Source: Bemisia tabaci (lineage: Eukaryota > Arthropoda > Insecta > Hemiptera > Aleyrodidae). Taken from it: a stretch of 64,000 nt of DNA. Of this stretch, positions 21,519-32,443 are shown piece after piece. Both the position numbers and the translations under genes were made by a program. Location: contig NC_092793.1 of NCBI RefSeq assembly GCF_918797505.1, positions 49,588,243-49,652,242 on the forward strand, in the 5' to 3' direction. How positions within the stretch are numbered: the stretch's first letter is position 1; each line of letters starts with the position of its first letter. The notes below the pieces were generated by a model, which did not search any database, was not told the DNA's origin, and saw nothing but the letters and a program-made list of their open reading frames with translations.

Positions 21519-23327
21519 CAGGGTTATTCAAAAGTTACGCACCACTGGCCATAACTTTAGTTCTAATTATGATATCGATTTGCGGTTTGTGGCGTCCTTC
21601 CTCATATCGAGGGGGAAACTTTTTGAGGTACTTTTCAGTTCTTCACCCCCCCAGGGGGAGGGGGGGCGGGGGGCAACTCAAAAATTTCAAATGGCAACCC
21701 CCATCATGTGATACATCGTTAGAAAGAGCATGAAAAAAGAAATTTTTTGGCGCAAACCGGAAGTCGATCTGACCCCCCTGTCAAAAGTTAGGGGGGTCCA
21801 AAGGTTATTTAGGGGGTCCGTACCTTCATTTTTTAGAGTAGCTTCGGCGGCTCTTGGACATACCGTTTCTCTTTTCAAAGAGTCCTCGAATACCCCAAGT
21901 CTGATACCGAAGTCTTCATATTGCCCCCGGGCCACCACAGCCCCCCCGTAGGGGGGGATGGGCCTGTTACAATGAAACATTGCATTAAAATGCGAAAAGT
22001 CACAGAAGAGCTTCAAACCTAGCATCAAATCCGAGTGGAACTTCTTGCCAATGTTAACGCAAACGCAGCCTGCGACTTTAAAGTGAGTTTTCAAAACTCT
22101 TAGCCCCCTGCCCCCCCTCATTTTTGGTTGCAGAGCGGGTAAAAACCGGGAAATTCACTACAAATAATGCCCGAAACTAATGTCCAACTTGAGGAGGACC
22201 CTTGAAACGTTGCGATCAGTAGGAGCATTGAAATACAAGGACTGCCACCCCCTTAAAGTACGGAAACATCCAAAACACCCCTGCTGCCCCCCTCATTTTT
22301 CGTTGCGGAGCGGGTAAAAACCGGGAAAATCGCCAGAATTGATGCCCGAAACCACTGTAGAACTTGACGAGAACCCTTGAAACGTTGCGCTCAGTCGGAG
22401 AACTGCAACACAGGAACTGCCGCCGACTTTAAGGACGGAAACATCCATAAAACCCCCGCTGCCCCCCTCATTTTTCGTTGCAGAGCTGGTAAGAACCGGG
22501 GCATTATTTGTAGTGAATTTCCCGGTTTTTACCCGCTCCGTAACGAGAAATGAGGGGGGCAGCAAGGGTGTTTTGGATGTTTCCGTACTTTAAGGGGGTG
22601 GCAGTCCTTGTATTTCAATGCTCCTACTGATCGCAACGTTTCAAGGGTCCTCCTCAAGTTGGACATTAGTTTCGGGCATTATTTGTAGTGAATTTCCCGG
22701 TTTTTACCCGCTCTGCAACCAAAAATGAGGGGGGGCAGGGGGCTAAGAGTTTTGAAAACTCACTTTAAAGTCGCAGGCTGCGTTTGCGTTAACATTGGCA
22801 AGAAGTTCCACTCGGATTTGATGCTAGGTTTGAAGCTCTTCTGTGACTTTTCGCATTTTAATGCAATGTTTCATTGTAACAGGCCCATCCCCCCCTACGG
22901 GGGGGCTGTGGTGGCCCGGGGGCAATATGAAGACTTCGGTATCAGACTTGGGGTATTCGAGGACTCTTTGAAAAGAGAAACGGTATGTCCAAGAGCCGCC
23001 GAAGCTACTCTAAAAAATGAAGGTACGGACCCCCTAAATAACCTTTGGACCCCCCTAACTTTTGACAGGGGGGTCAGATCGACTTCCGGTTTGCGCCAAA
23101 AAATTTCTTTTTTCATGCTCTTTCTAACGATGTATCACATGATGGGGGTTGCCATTTGAAATTTTTGAGTTGCCCCCCGCCCCCCCTCCCCCTGGGGGGG
23201 TGAAGAACTGAAAAGTACCTCAAAAAGTTTCCCCCTCGATATGAGGAAGGACGCCACAAACCGCAAATCGATATCATAATTAGAACTAAAGTTATGGCCA
23301 GTGGTGCGTAACTTTTGAATAACCCTG
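21519..23327. mobile_element. 1.8-kb near-perfect palindromic element
   Basis: The left arm 21516-22328 and right arm 22518-23330 are reverse complements, mirrored about 22423; only a few mismatches were seen, near the inner ends. The outer ends read CAGGGTTATTCAAAAGTTAC and its inverse, with TA on each side (21517-21518, 23328-23329), as for a Tc1/mariner-type target. Each arm contains the same 144-codon ORF facing outward-in, plus a shadow ORF of 73 codons. Neither resembles a known protein, and identity follows from the duplication. The 189-bp centre is made of part of a ~176-bp tandem unit. Confidence 0.9.
22110..22560. repeat. ~176-bp tandem units at the palindrome centre
   Basis: Units beginning GCCCCCCTCATTTTT start at 22110, 22286 and 22461. 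Each is followed by a variant of GAGCGGGTAAAAACCGGGAA and by CCCTTGAAACGTTGCG. The third is cut short and joins an inverted copy. The second unit differs from the first at many sites, so the tandem structure is older than the palindrome. Confidence 0.8.
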
Positions 23328-23330
23328 TAT

Positions 23331-26300
23331 ATGGTCCTTGTGCCCTTAATGAATGAGAGTTTGTTTATTTGATACGACGGTTATACGTCTAAATGGGGAA
23401 TATCAATTTCTTATCCTTCTCTTTTTTTACTTATTTTTCAATGCTACTTTTTCTATCTTCTTTTTTCTTTCTTATTCTTTCTTCTTTTTCTTTTTATATG
23501 CTATTTTTTCTTTCTTCTTTTTCTTCTTTCTTTCTTTTTTCTTTTTGTATGATACCTACTTTTTTCTGTTCTCGCAAGAAAGCACACATTCTTAAGATAT
23601 TTCCGAGAAAATTAAAATGTTTTACAGATATTTCTTTAAAACAGAGAGAGAGACTTAGGTAATGCTACAAAAATCTAAGTAAGATTATAATGGCACTATC
23701 AGTAGGTCTGAGCCAGCAAAAACTTGCCTTTGCCGATTTGAAATCGCCAGCTTTGTTTTGAAAAATATTATCGCGCCCATTATCGGTCGCATTTTATGCG
23801 ATAAAAAGTCCACCTGGAACAAGAGCCTAACTTGAATATTCTTTTTATGCATAATTGCGCCTAATTGAGAGAGAGTCGCAATTGATGGACGGGGGAAAGC
23901 GAAAAGCGTGCAACTGGATAATTGTTCGAAACCGTCGGGAAACTGGAAAGTTGCGGACCTGGAATGCATTTTCATCAATTTCACGACTGTCAGCACGTCA
24001 ATCTAAGATGAAAATCCGCAGAAAATGATCAGGAGGTAAATGAAGAAGCGGGGAAATGGGGTAGTTAGATGGGAAAGTAACGTTGTATCACATCTTAATC
24101 GACCTTTAAGACAGCCTCGCCATTCGGCTTGTTTCCAGCGTTTCCGATTCCTTCCCCATCAGAGTATTATTTTAACGATTGATTTCCTCGTCGGTATTTG
24201 CTCTCCCCCGGATATTTCCCCTGTCTGGAAATGGATGCATCAATCTTTACATGCCAGAAGACGTACTTGCAAGGGCTTTGCTTTTTCGCCGCGCGTTTAT
24301 GTCGAGAAATGTTTGCTCTAATCCCGTAGCCCATAAAGATAGGGTTTATCGATGCAGACTATTTAAAGGAAAAATAAAAATGATAGCTATCGGTTTATAT
24401 CTGTTTTTCTTTGTTCCTCGTTCTTTCCGTTCCGTTCCGATAAGGGTGGTTTTCTTGGTCAAATTTTCGAAATAAAATTTTCGCAGGTAATTATAGGTAA
24501 TTATTAGGCGCATAGTTTTTCATAGATAAGAGCAAGGACGGTTTTTTTAATTTATTAATTTTGATACTTGGAAATCGAAGGGCACGATACGACGGTTGTT
24601 ACAAATTGATAATGTTTGTACAGTTCAAATCAAGAAAAAAATCGTCATCATCTTTAGGTGAGGGCTTAGATTAGGCTTTTATCTAAGGCTGTAGTGTGAA
24701 TTGCCCTTTCACCCAGCTGGCTCAAAATACTACATAGATAGGACATGAAAAATATTCGTTCATTTTTTGGAAAAGCTCTGTAGGCACGAACCGACTCCCT
24801 GTTACTTCATACCTGAGAATTGAGAAAATTTTTTAAGTTATACCACTTTATGAGACTCAATGAATGATTCACTTTTCAATGAAAGATATCAGCGTTGATT
24901 TTTGAGCTTATATACTTTTTGTCATGCCAAGCTGCCTATTTTTTATGTACCTATTCCTTTTTAAAACAACTACTTACTCGGTTTTGTTCAAAACTTAAGT
25001 TTGTTCCTCTGCATACAACTCCATCTAAGTGAACTTCTAGCAAGATATGCATCAACTTTTTAAAAGACAATATTATAAACCCACTTTTTTAAATAGACCT
25101 TGCATTTTTGAATGACAGAATTGGAGATCCGCCTCAATTGGGACTAGAAAAAATAAAAATAAATTTATTCAAAGAGATTAAATAATCAAAGCCAGAGTTT
25201 TTTGGATAGTGTTTTCATCATCGGACACGTCACCGCGTCAAAAAAAACGCCTGAATGCATTCGTTCTCACATGATTGAGGGCGTTTTGACGTTCCCTACC
25301 CTCGTAATAGGTCGTGGTTGATATTTTCCCACGTTTGCGAGAAGCCAAGAAGCGGCAACGCTTTAATACGAGGCCGCACAACGCGCACCACTAAAACCGC
25401 AACGAAGTGCAAAGCGCAGCCGAAGTATAACCTTTTAATTTAGCAGAGTTCGAACGAGGTGCCAACGTTGAAAATTGCAAAATTAGAGCGTATCATCTGA
25501 ACTTGCGCTATGAAATCTGTAGAGGAGAAACGCAAAAAAACCCATGTTATTTTTTATTATCCAAGTTCTCATTATACATGCCGCATCTCAGTGCTTGGGA
25601 GAGAATTTTCCATGCAAAATAGGGTAGAAAATTCCTCACTTGATTTTTTGACGAGATATATCTTCTAGCATCCTATTATACATATAGGTAGCGATTAGTT
25701 TAAATAATTTTTGTGCCTGTTAAGTTCTCACATTAAAATTCGACGACTTTGAGCCATGAAGATATCAAATTTAAAGTCATAGCTTGTTTTTCAAAACAAC
25801 TATTTCAATGCTATAAACTCCAGACCATAATTACCCCGATGCACCTAGATATTTTGAGCTTTTTTTGCGCAAAAAAGTGCATCCTTTATGCAATGGTGCC
25901 TATAATTCCAGTTTTTCAACACCAACGTTCCCTTTTACGTAGACGTTCACATATGCGGTATTTGTAATTTTTTGTCTGTACATAGATTTCCGGTTTCGTA
26001 CGGAGATCGGGAAAGAGAAATAGGCATCAGGAAACTAATACTTGGAAGCCACAAATAGCGCAATAAGATAGCCGGAAATAAAAGTTTTTATTGGATCATT
26101 CCGAACTCCTCCCTCTCAACAGCACTGACTTCAAGTTTAAATGATGAACTTTTGAAAGACCAGTATTTTTCAAACTAGAAGGAATGAAAGGGACAGACGG
26201 TCAAGTGAAAATCTGAAAGCCGCGAGTTTCATATTGGGAGGGAGGGAGGGAGTTGTTGAATGCAGAATTTTTATGTTGGAGCTCGAAGATGTGGAAAATA

Positions 26301-28508
26301 TCGAGGGTCTCTCCTAGAACGATGCATTCACACGCGACCGTAAAAACCGTTTCCTCTGGACCACGATCATCGCCAAGTCTACGCTGCCAGATACTTAGTA
26401 AATATGATCTAAAAATCTCGAATAAAATTTCGCATCGGGAAGGTCGTTGTTGTGAGAAATAAAATTTCATGCCCGGAAATTTTTTTTTATTTTTACTCCG
26501 TAACTGTTATTTAATCAATCCTAGAATTATAGTACATATGCTAATCCTTTCTTTGACTTCTCAAAACTAAAATTTTAACAAAGATTGGCTTCGACATTTT
26601 ACCGTAAATTTTGACTGTGAAGTTTATGGAAATTAAGCGCGAATAAAAGGCTCAGATCGAATAAAACGGTCCCTCGACTTTCAACTTTAACTGTCTCTAA
26701 TTGTATACTTCTTTTAATTCATTGTTTTTAGAGAAAATCCAACTAATAACCAAGAGTTTGACAGCGGGCTCAATTTCATTGCCTACTTAGTTATCGGTGA
26801 GCGATGTCATTCCCATAAATTAAAAAAAGTCGATGTATTTTATGAGTGAGGTAGTTGTTCAATTAATTGCAAAAAATCAGGCTGTCTTGAAAGTAAAATT
26901 AAATATAACGGCATATGCATAAACCACAAATATTGATAAAACCGCATGAATAAATGCTGATCATAAAATTATTATAATTATCAACTCGATCGTGAAGCTT
27001 CAAAATATCCACTCATATTTTAGTTTCTCAAAAAGATGTAACCCAATATATTGACAAAAAAACTTAAGAGAACATGTTTAAAAAAGCCCCCAAAAAATGC
27101 AAAAGAAAAACTACACTAAATTCTTTGTAATGACTGACGATGAACATCAATCCTCAAAAAAGTAAAATATGAAAGAAAATCGGCGTCTGCAATCGTAGAC
27201 CTAGATACGGGTTTCTTTTTAGGGGGGAGGGGGATTTTAATTTTAATTTCCTTATCTATCAGTTTTTTTATCGCTTGATCATCGCTTTACAATGCCTCGT
27301 GCGATAGGAATAGATGGAGAAAACCTAATTCCTTTTGAAATGTCGGCAACAGTGTCTCGCAAAAGTTGTCTTATCCTATCGTCCATCTCAATCTTTCTGC
27401 ATTTTCTCTAAAGTAATCTCGGACACTCTGCTATCATCAGGCGAGTGAAATCTCTTGGCCCGACATTTTATGATAAGATTCTTACTGTCTCGGGAAAACT
27501 ACAGGTGGAAATGTGAGCAGGTTTTTGCAGCTCTAGTGCAAGGATCATCTTGAGGAAGAGGTCACTGTGTAACGGAAAGGTCATGTCCAAAATTAGACGT
27601 TTTGGAGGATTGTGAAAAACTTGTTCACCTGTTGAGTTGAAGGTTTTCAATTTAAATTCAGTCACCAAAAACACTGTAATTTCCTCTTTTTGGAGTATTT
27701 TCTATACAGCCCGGGCAGCTACTTTTTTTATTCATTTGTGACCTACCGTAAGAAACGGCACTTCATTGTGAAAAAGAAAAAATACTTGGAAATTAAATTA
27801 TTGTTGCCGCAACTTAGAGAGACTGATTGAAAAATATTTCGCGCAGAGAGGACCGAAAATGTAAAACCGATCAAACGAGAGTTACGGCGGTTTCAAGTTT
27901 GCAGTTCAATATAGCCACAGTATCAAGGAAAAGCAATAGCAATTTCTATTCTATCGAATAAGATAGAGCCCTACATGACATGAAATTTCCGAGGTGTATT
28001 GCACTTATATGTCCATTTATGCCTTAAATAATGAATGAAACTGCTATACTCGCATTTTTTTTTTCTAAGGCACTTGAGAGAGAGATTTCTATCGTACCTG
28101 TAAAATTAAATTGTTCGACCCAGCTCCACAAAAATCGCTCAACCGAATATTTTTAAACGCTTATACCGATTCGTTTGAGAGTTCGCGGAAAAAAAAATCC
28201 CTGAAATGCTTAAGAAAATTTTCTCGATTTTTATCTCTTAAAAATTCGATTCGGAAAAACCTAATGTAACTTGGTTCTCTTTTAAAAGTTAACATCCGAT
28301 ACCATACGTACGATAGTATTCCTGTTTGAACTCTTACCTTTGAAAAACAATATGATCTTTGAGCAAACAATATTTTATTTGCTAATATTTCCTTCTGTGT
28401 CCGATATGAAAAGCACTTCAAACGTTTTAAAATTCAAATTTATCTCATTGAAAACCGTATATTTTATGATAGTACCTTTAGGAATTTGAGGCGTGGAAAA
28501 GCGCCACC
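23331..28508. other. Presumed intronic DNA with pyrimidine tract and GC-rich patches
   Basis: A T/C-rich strand-biased tract lies at about 23400-23560. At 23700-24330 the sequence is less repetitive and contains AT cores in GC-richer context, such as TTTTATGCGATAAAA, TTTTTATGCATAATTG and GCCTAATTGA, which could be homeodomain sites. A small hairpin (GCGTCAAAAAAAACGCC and GGCGTTTTGACG) lies at about 25228-25295. No exon was seen. Confidence 0.4.
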
Positions 28509-28513
28509 TAAAT

Positions 28514-28762
28514 GTGGCGGCCAATCACCGCTCACCTCTGGCGACGCAGCCCATGCTCGCTCCAGATTGGCCGCCGCAGCCTCAACCACGGCTATATATG
28601 TCGTGACCTCACCACCTCAAGACACTCCGCACCCGTACGTCACACGGGACTCACTTCACCACAGCACGCAGCGGACCTCATGCAGCCGGCCGGCTTGCCC
28701 TTTTCAACGGCTCTTCTTAGAGCCACCACACTCTAGAGCACCACATCTGGTCATTGGCCATA
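28514..28762 (+). repeat. Left LTR of the TRIM-like element
   Basis: It begins GTGGCGGCCAATCACCGCTC (or one base earlier, TGTGG) and ends TTGGCCATA. It contains TATATAT at about 28592 as a possible promoter and the stem-loop GGCTCTTCTTAGAGCC at about 28709. The ends are not the canonical TG...CA, so the exact border is uncertain by a base or two. Confidence 0.85.
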
Positions 28763-29385
28763 TTGGTGACTCCCGCCGTGAGTGAACACGCTCAGCCTTC
28801 TGGTTCACTACATTCATGGATCCTCACCTCAAGAACACGCTAAACCTTCTCTCAAGTCAACTGTACTCAAGCACTCAACCTCAATTCTCTTCACTGGAAC
28901 AGTCACATTAGATCATCGTAGCATGAGCATTGAAAGCTTCCAGCTCCATCACCGCATCGTATCCATCTCTCTCCGCCGCGCAAATCAACACGCTCCAGCA
29001 AGTTGCCGCAGAGCACAGCACGTTCCCAACTTGTTGTCCCGAGCATCAACCTCTTTGCCCGGAAAGATGATGGTCACAAAACTTCAACCATGTGTCACCC
29101 GGGTCGAATGGCGCTCCCCGGCACGCTGACACACACCTCCTGCTTCTCACCACTCAATCAATCCTCAACTCACTCAAGCAATCCTCAACTCACTCAATCA
29201 ACCATCCCTCAACTCATATCATCACTCAATCAAGTCCTCAAACATCCCATCATCACTCACTCAATCCTCAACTTTCCAACCACTTTACACACAATTTCCA
29301 AACCTGTTTCCACTCCAACATCCAATTTCACCACTCACTTCTCCAACCACCCACAGAGACTCCGTCTCAACCGCAGGGAAGTACT

Positions 29386-29634
29386 GTGGCGGCCAATCAC
29401 CGCTCACCTCTGGCGACGCAGCCCATGCTCGCTCCAGATTGGCCGCCGCAGCCTCAACCACGGCTATATATGTCGTGACCTCACCACCTCAAGACACTCC
29501 GCACCCGTACGTCACACGGGACTCACTTCACCACAGCACGCAGCGGACCTCATGCAGCCGGCCGGCTTGCCCTTTTCAACGGCTCTTCTTAGAGCCACCA
29601 CACTCTAGAGCACCACATCTGGTCATTGGCCATA
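29386..29634 (+). repeat. Right LTR of the TRIM-like element
   Basis: It appears identical to the left repeat over 249 bases, with no substitution that I could find, which implies recent insertion. ORFs crossing into it (for example 29003-29608) are composition artefacts that repeat in the left copy. Confidence 0.85.
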
Positions 29635-29639
29635 TAAAT

Positions 29640-30224
29640 TTGCGGTTTAGTTTTAGTAGAAGCGGGTTAGGTTAAGAGGTTTTCAAAATAACCACACACA
29701 TTACCACTCCTCATCCCCCGCAGCTAAACTTGAGACGGGCAAAAGTTTCCTCCAGGCAGGTCAGGAATAAGGGTGGGAAAAATTAATTTAGCAAAACAAA
29801 TGGTTACGGACACGTTCGGTTAGCAGACCTTTGACGGCGGAAAAATGCGGACCCTCGCGAATAATGCTCCGACGGTGGCTCGGCGAGAATATTTATGAAT
29901 CTATTAGAGTGGTGTAGGTATTCGGGAAAGATAACTTTGCGTATGTGCCGCGGCAATAAAGATAGAGACATTATCGGACCCCCTCCGTTCCCTGCCAGGA
30001 TTTATTCGTCAAACGTGCAACTTTTTTCGGGGGTGATAATCCTCTCCCCCTCCGGGCCGCGGGCGAGTGGGAGAACCGACACGAGATCGGGACACAATTA
30101 TTGCCGAGGATAAAACTTAAGGGCTTCCTTTCAGCTTCAGGTGGGGAGGCACCTCCGATTCAAGCCACAAAATTTTATCGCTGCTTTCCCAGTTAACCCA
30201 GGAATCGGCTTAAACAGTTACAAG
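29640..30224. other. GC-richer non-repetitive DNA
   Basis: At 29785-30120 there is a GC-rich stretch with ACGGACACGTTCGGTTAGC, GGCAATAAAGATAGAGACAT and similar. No ORF resembles a protein. It is one of several such islands that could be regulatory. Confidence 0.35.
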
Positions 30225-30483
30225 TCGATGGTGAAACTCTAAAACCACGTATCTTGCTGTGCAACGTTGAAAACTTCTTGTCATTCTTGATATTTTAAAT
30301 GAAAAACTACTCAGCGTCACTTCTTGTAAATTTCCGTGTTTTTCCTCTTCAGTGCGAGGGAAATTCTGTGAAAGCTTCAAAGAATGACGTTGCTTTGTCC
30401 TCCGTAAAATATCAAATAAAATGGGAGCAGATATTTTTAAACACCGCAAACGAGATACGTGGTTTGCACGTTTCGCCGTCGAC
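30225..30483. mobile_element. MITE, TCGATGGTGAAACT family, copy 1
   Basis: The left end TCGATGGTGAAACTCTAAAA with CCACGTATCTTG pairs with the right end CGAGATACGTGG...GTTTCGCCGTCGA. The length is about 259 bp with AT-rich inner arms. It is related to 53957-54220. Partial relatives occur near 30835-30930 and 58651. Confidence 0.7.
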
Positions 30484-31120
30484 GTTTATTTTTACGTAGA
30501 ATCGAAACGTCTTGATGATATACCGTCAATGTTGGTGTATTATGCGATTACGCGCAATTTGATTTGTTGTCTATTACATTCTGTTTCATTTTGCTCGACT
30601 TTCCCCGTGCCTGAGAGAACATGGATGAATAATCAGGCCAAAGGTAGACATAAAATAAGGCTTAAACCCCGGTAACCCCCTTTAACTGACTCAGCCCCCT
30701 CGCTCCACGTAATTGGCTTCATGCTATCGAGATCCTCAAACACATGCACGCGAAGATAAAGGGATGGTGGTATCTACGCACCCATCGTAAGTCTCATAAA
30801 TTTGGAACAAACGTGAGAGTTGAATCACTTTTATTGTCATCGGTGTATCAACCGCATCCAAAAGTATACCGACAGTGAAACTGCAAAAACGCGTAATTCG
30901 TTTGCAGTGCTTCAACATCTCCATTCTCATTTTATTTCATCAATAGAGAACGAACCAACACTATTATTCTAAATTGTCTGAAGAGTATTCTTTACCCAGA
31001 GAAGAAAACTCAGAGAAGTCTTCAAGATTTGAGGTTGATTATTTTTCCATTCTGAAAATAAGAATATCTCCAGCGTCACAGACAGAGTTACGCGTTTCTT
31101 CCGTTTCACCGGCGATCCTC
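30484..31120. other. Intergenic/intronic DNA with a decayed MITE
   Basis: At about 30836-30932, CCGACAGTGAAACTGCAAAA and CGTAATTCGTTTGCAGTG look like a worn end of the TCGATGGTGAAACT family. Nothing else was recognised. Confidence 0.4.
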
Positions 31121-31125
31121 GAATC

Positions 31126-31334
31126 GTCTCAGTGGATCGAGTCAATGGTTGAGGTCGGACAAAATTTGGAAACTTTAAACTCTCATCACTGCGTTAATAC
31201 AAAGTTTGGAGGTTCCATTGGTTTTCTCGGGAAATTTTCTACCACAAGCACCCCTTGAAATTTAAAATGTGACGAAATAAACAGCAAAATTTGCAGAGTT
31301 ATAAAATCAAAAATTTCATGTCCGACCTCTCTGC
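31126..31334. mobile_element. Fragment of GTGGATCGAGTCAAT element, interrupted by a hAT MITE
   Basis: The left end CAGTGGATCGAGTCAATGGT with GAGGTCGGACAAAATTTGG and the right part AAATTTCATGTCCGACCTCTCT are inverted with respect to each other. The right terminus is cut at CCTCTCTG, where the hAT-like MITE 31334-31496 was inserted. A related element lies at 33661-33905. Confidence 0.6.
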
Positions 31335-31496
31335 ATTGGCGGATCTAGCACATTGGCAACATTGTCTTTTCTCCATTTAAACCTATGGAAATGTATCGAT
31401 TCTTTGAGGGGTCAGGTGCTCCTACAAGAATCGATTTTTTAGCATAGGTTTAAGTGGAGGAAATCCGGTGTTGCCAAATTGTTGGATCCGCCTCTG
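31334..31496. mobile_element. 163-bp hAT-like MITE, CAGAGGC family, copy 2
   Basis: The ends are CATTGGCGGATCTAGCACAT and AAATTGTTGGATCCGCCTCTG. A perfect 8-bp target duplication CCTCTCTG flanks it (31326-31333, 31497-31504), the hallmark size for hAT. There is no ORF. Confidence 0.88.
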
Positions 31497-31504
31497 CCTC
31501 TCTG

Positions 31505-32195
31505 TGCGTCTGCTGAACGTCGGAATAAACACTTCGTTAGATGAGTTTTTGCAAATTAGGTTAGGATTGCTGAATCAAATGCACAACTCTTTGGCCATGA
31601 GTCACTGGGCGAATCTGAAGGTTGGCCTCCGAAAGTGGGCAACTTTTACCTAAGCTATAGGGTCGATGAGTGCGGGTCTCCGGAGTCAATTGTCCGGGGA
31701 GGGGGGGTGGCTTTATACGTAACTTTAAAAACTCAGGTATTGAGATTTCTTTTGTCAATCTGACAATAACGGAACAAATTACGAGTTCGAGGGGCGGGGT
31801 GAAGCTGAATGACGCGGTGGAGCCGGGAGTAGCCGTAGGGCCCCGGTCGAAGATGTATCAGCCCGTTCGGAGGATGGATGAAAAGTTGTCGAACTTTCGA
31901 CACGGCACGAACGCTGCCGGGACTTGATGCGGCGAGCGAAACGGCGAGGACGAACAAGTGCTTTAATTCATTCCGGAGTTGATTTAATTCTCCTACCTGG
32001 ATTCCAAATGAGAGAGGAATTAGACGTGCAGCTTTGCGGGCTGTCAGAAAACGACTGTCAGAATATGTAACCGTTCGTAGGAGAGGGATCTGAGTGTTTT
32101 GCGTTTGGGCACAATTCTCGGTAAGGCGATTTTCGCGAGTATGAGCGAGGAGATTGGAATTTGAGCTTTCGCCGGAGAGCACACTTATTTAGATT
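31505..32195. other. GC-rich non-repetitive island
   Basis: Between about 31780 and 32170 the sequence is GC-rich and unlike the neighbouring repeats. A 149-codon ORF on the minus strand has no family resemblance and no splice context, so I do not call it a gene. Confidence 0.4.
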
Positions 32196-32443
32196 GCATT
32201 TTGCAAAAAGGAACCAGGAGTATTTCGATGTCGCTAAGATTGTGCAACTTTCTTTACCTTGGAAATATAAACTGATAACCTACACAAGTTTTATCTTGAC
32301 TCCCGATAAACTATAGTGTCGAGACGGAAATTACCTTTGTAAATTTGATTTTTCGCATTATTTTGGTAGTTGTATTGCAGAGCTTGTAAGTGGCACAATT
32401 CTAGCAACATTGGAATACTTTTGGTTCCTTTTTGCAAAATGCA
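32196..32443. mobile_element. MITE with GCATTTTGCAAAAAGGAACC ends
   Basis: The left end GCATTTTGCAAAAAGGAACC and the right end GGTTCCTTTTTGCAAAATGC are exact inverses. Further pairing includes GATTGTGCAAC against GGCACAATTC. The length is about 248 bp. Fragments with CTAAGATTGTGCAATAT recur near 63070 and, inverted, near 63230. Confidence 0.75.

Larger units (their letters stand above)
28509..29639 (+). mobile_element. TRIM-like LTR retroelement, 1.12 kb, with TAAAT target duplication
   Basis: Two direct 249-bp terminal repeats (28514-28762 and 29386-29634) with no difference that I could find enclose a 623-bp interior. TAAAT flanks both sides (28509-28513, 29635-29639), a 5-bp duplication typical of LTR-element integrase. 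Just inside the first repeat is TGGTGACTCCCGCCGTGA, placed and shaped like a tRNA primer-binding site. Just before the second is the purine run GCAGGGAAG, a short polypurine tract. The interior has no gag or pol, only CTCAACTCACTCAA-rich sequence. It is too short for an autonomous element, so it must use proteins in trans. Confidence 0.88.

Noticed and set aside
21687..23159. Twin 144-codon ORFs in the palindrome as real genes
   Set aside because: They are the same sequence read from the two arms, with C/G-run-driven composition, no family resemblance and an overlapping shadow ORF.
23353..23662. Phe/Ser-rich membrane-like ORFs
   Set aside because: They are translations of a T/C-rich tract, not transmembrane proteins.
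29003..29608. 201-codon ORF as a gag-like protein
   Set aside because: It runs from the element interior into the right LTR, is Ser/Thr/His-rich low complexity, and lacks any gag motif such as a zinc knuckle.
31733..32182. 149-codon minus-strand ORF
   Set aside because: Same reasons as above; the composition explains the open frame.
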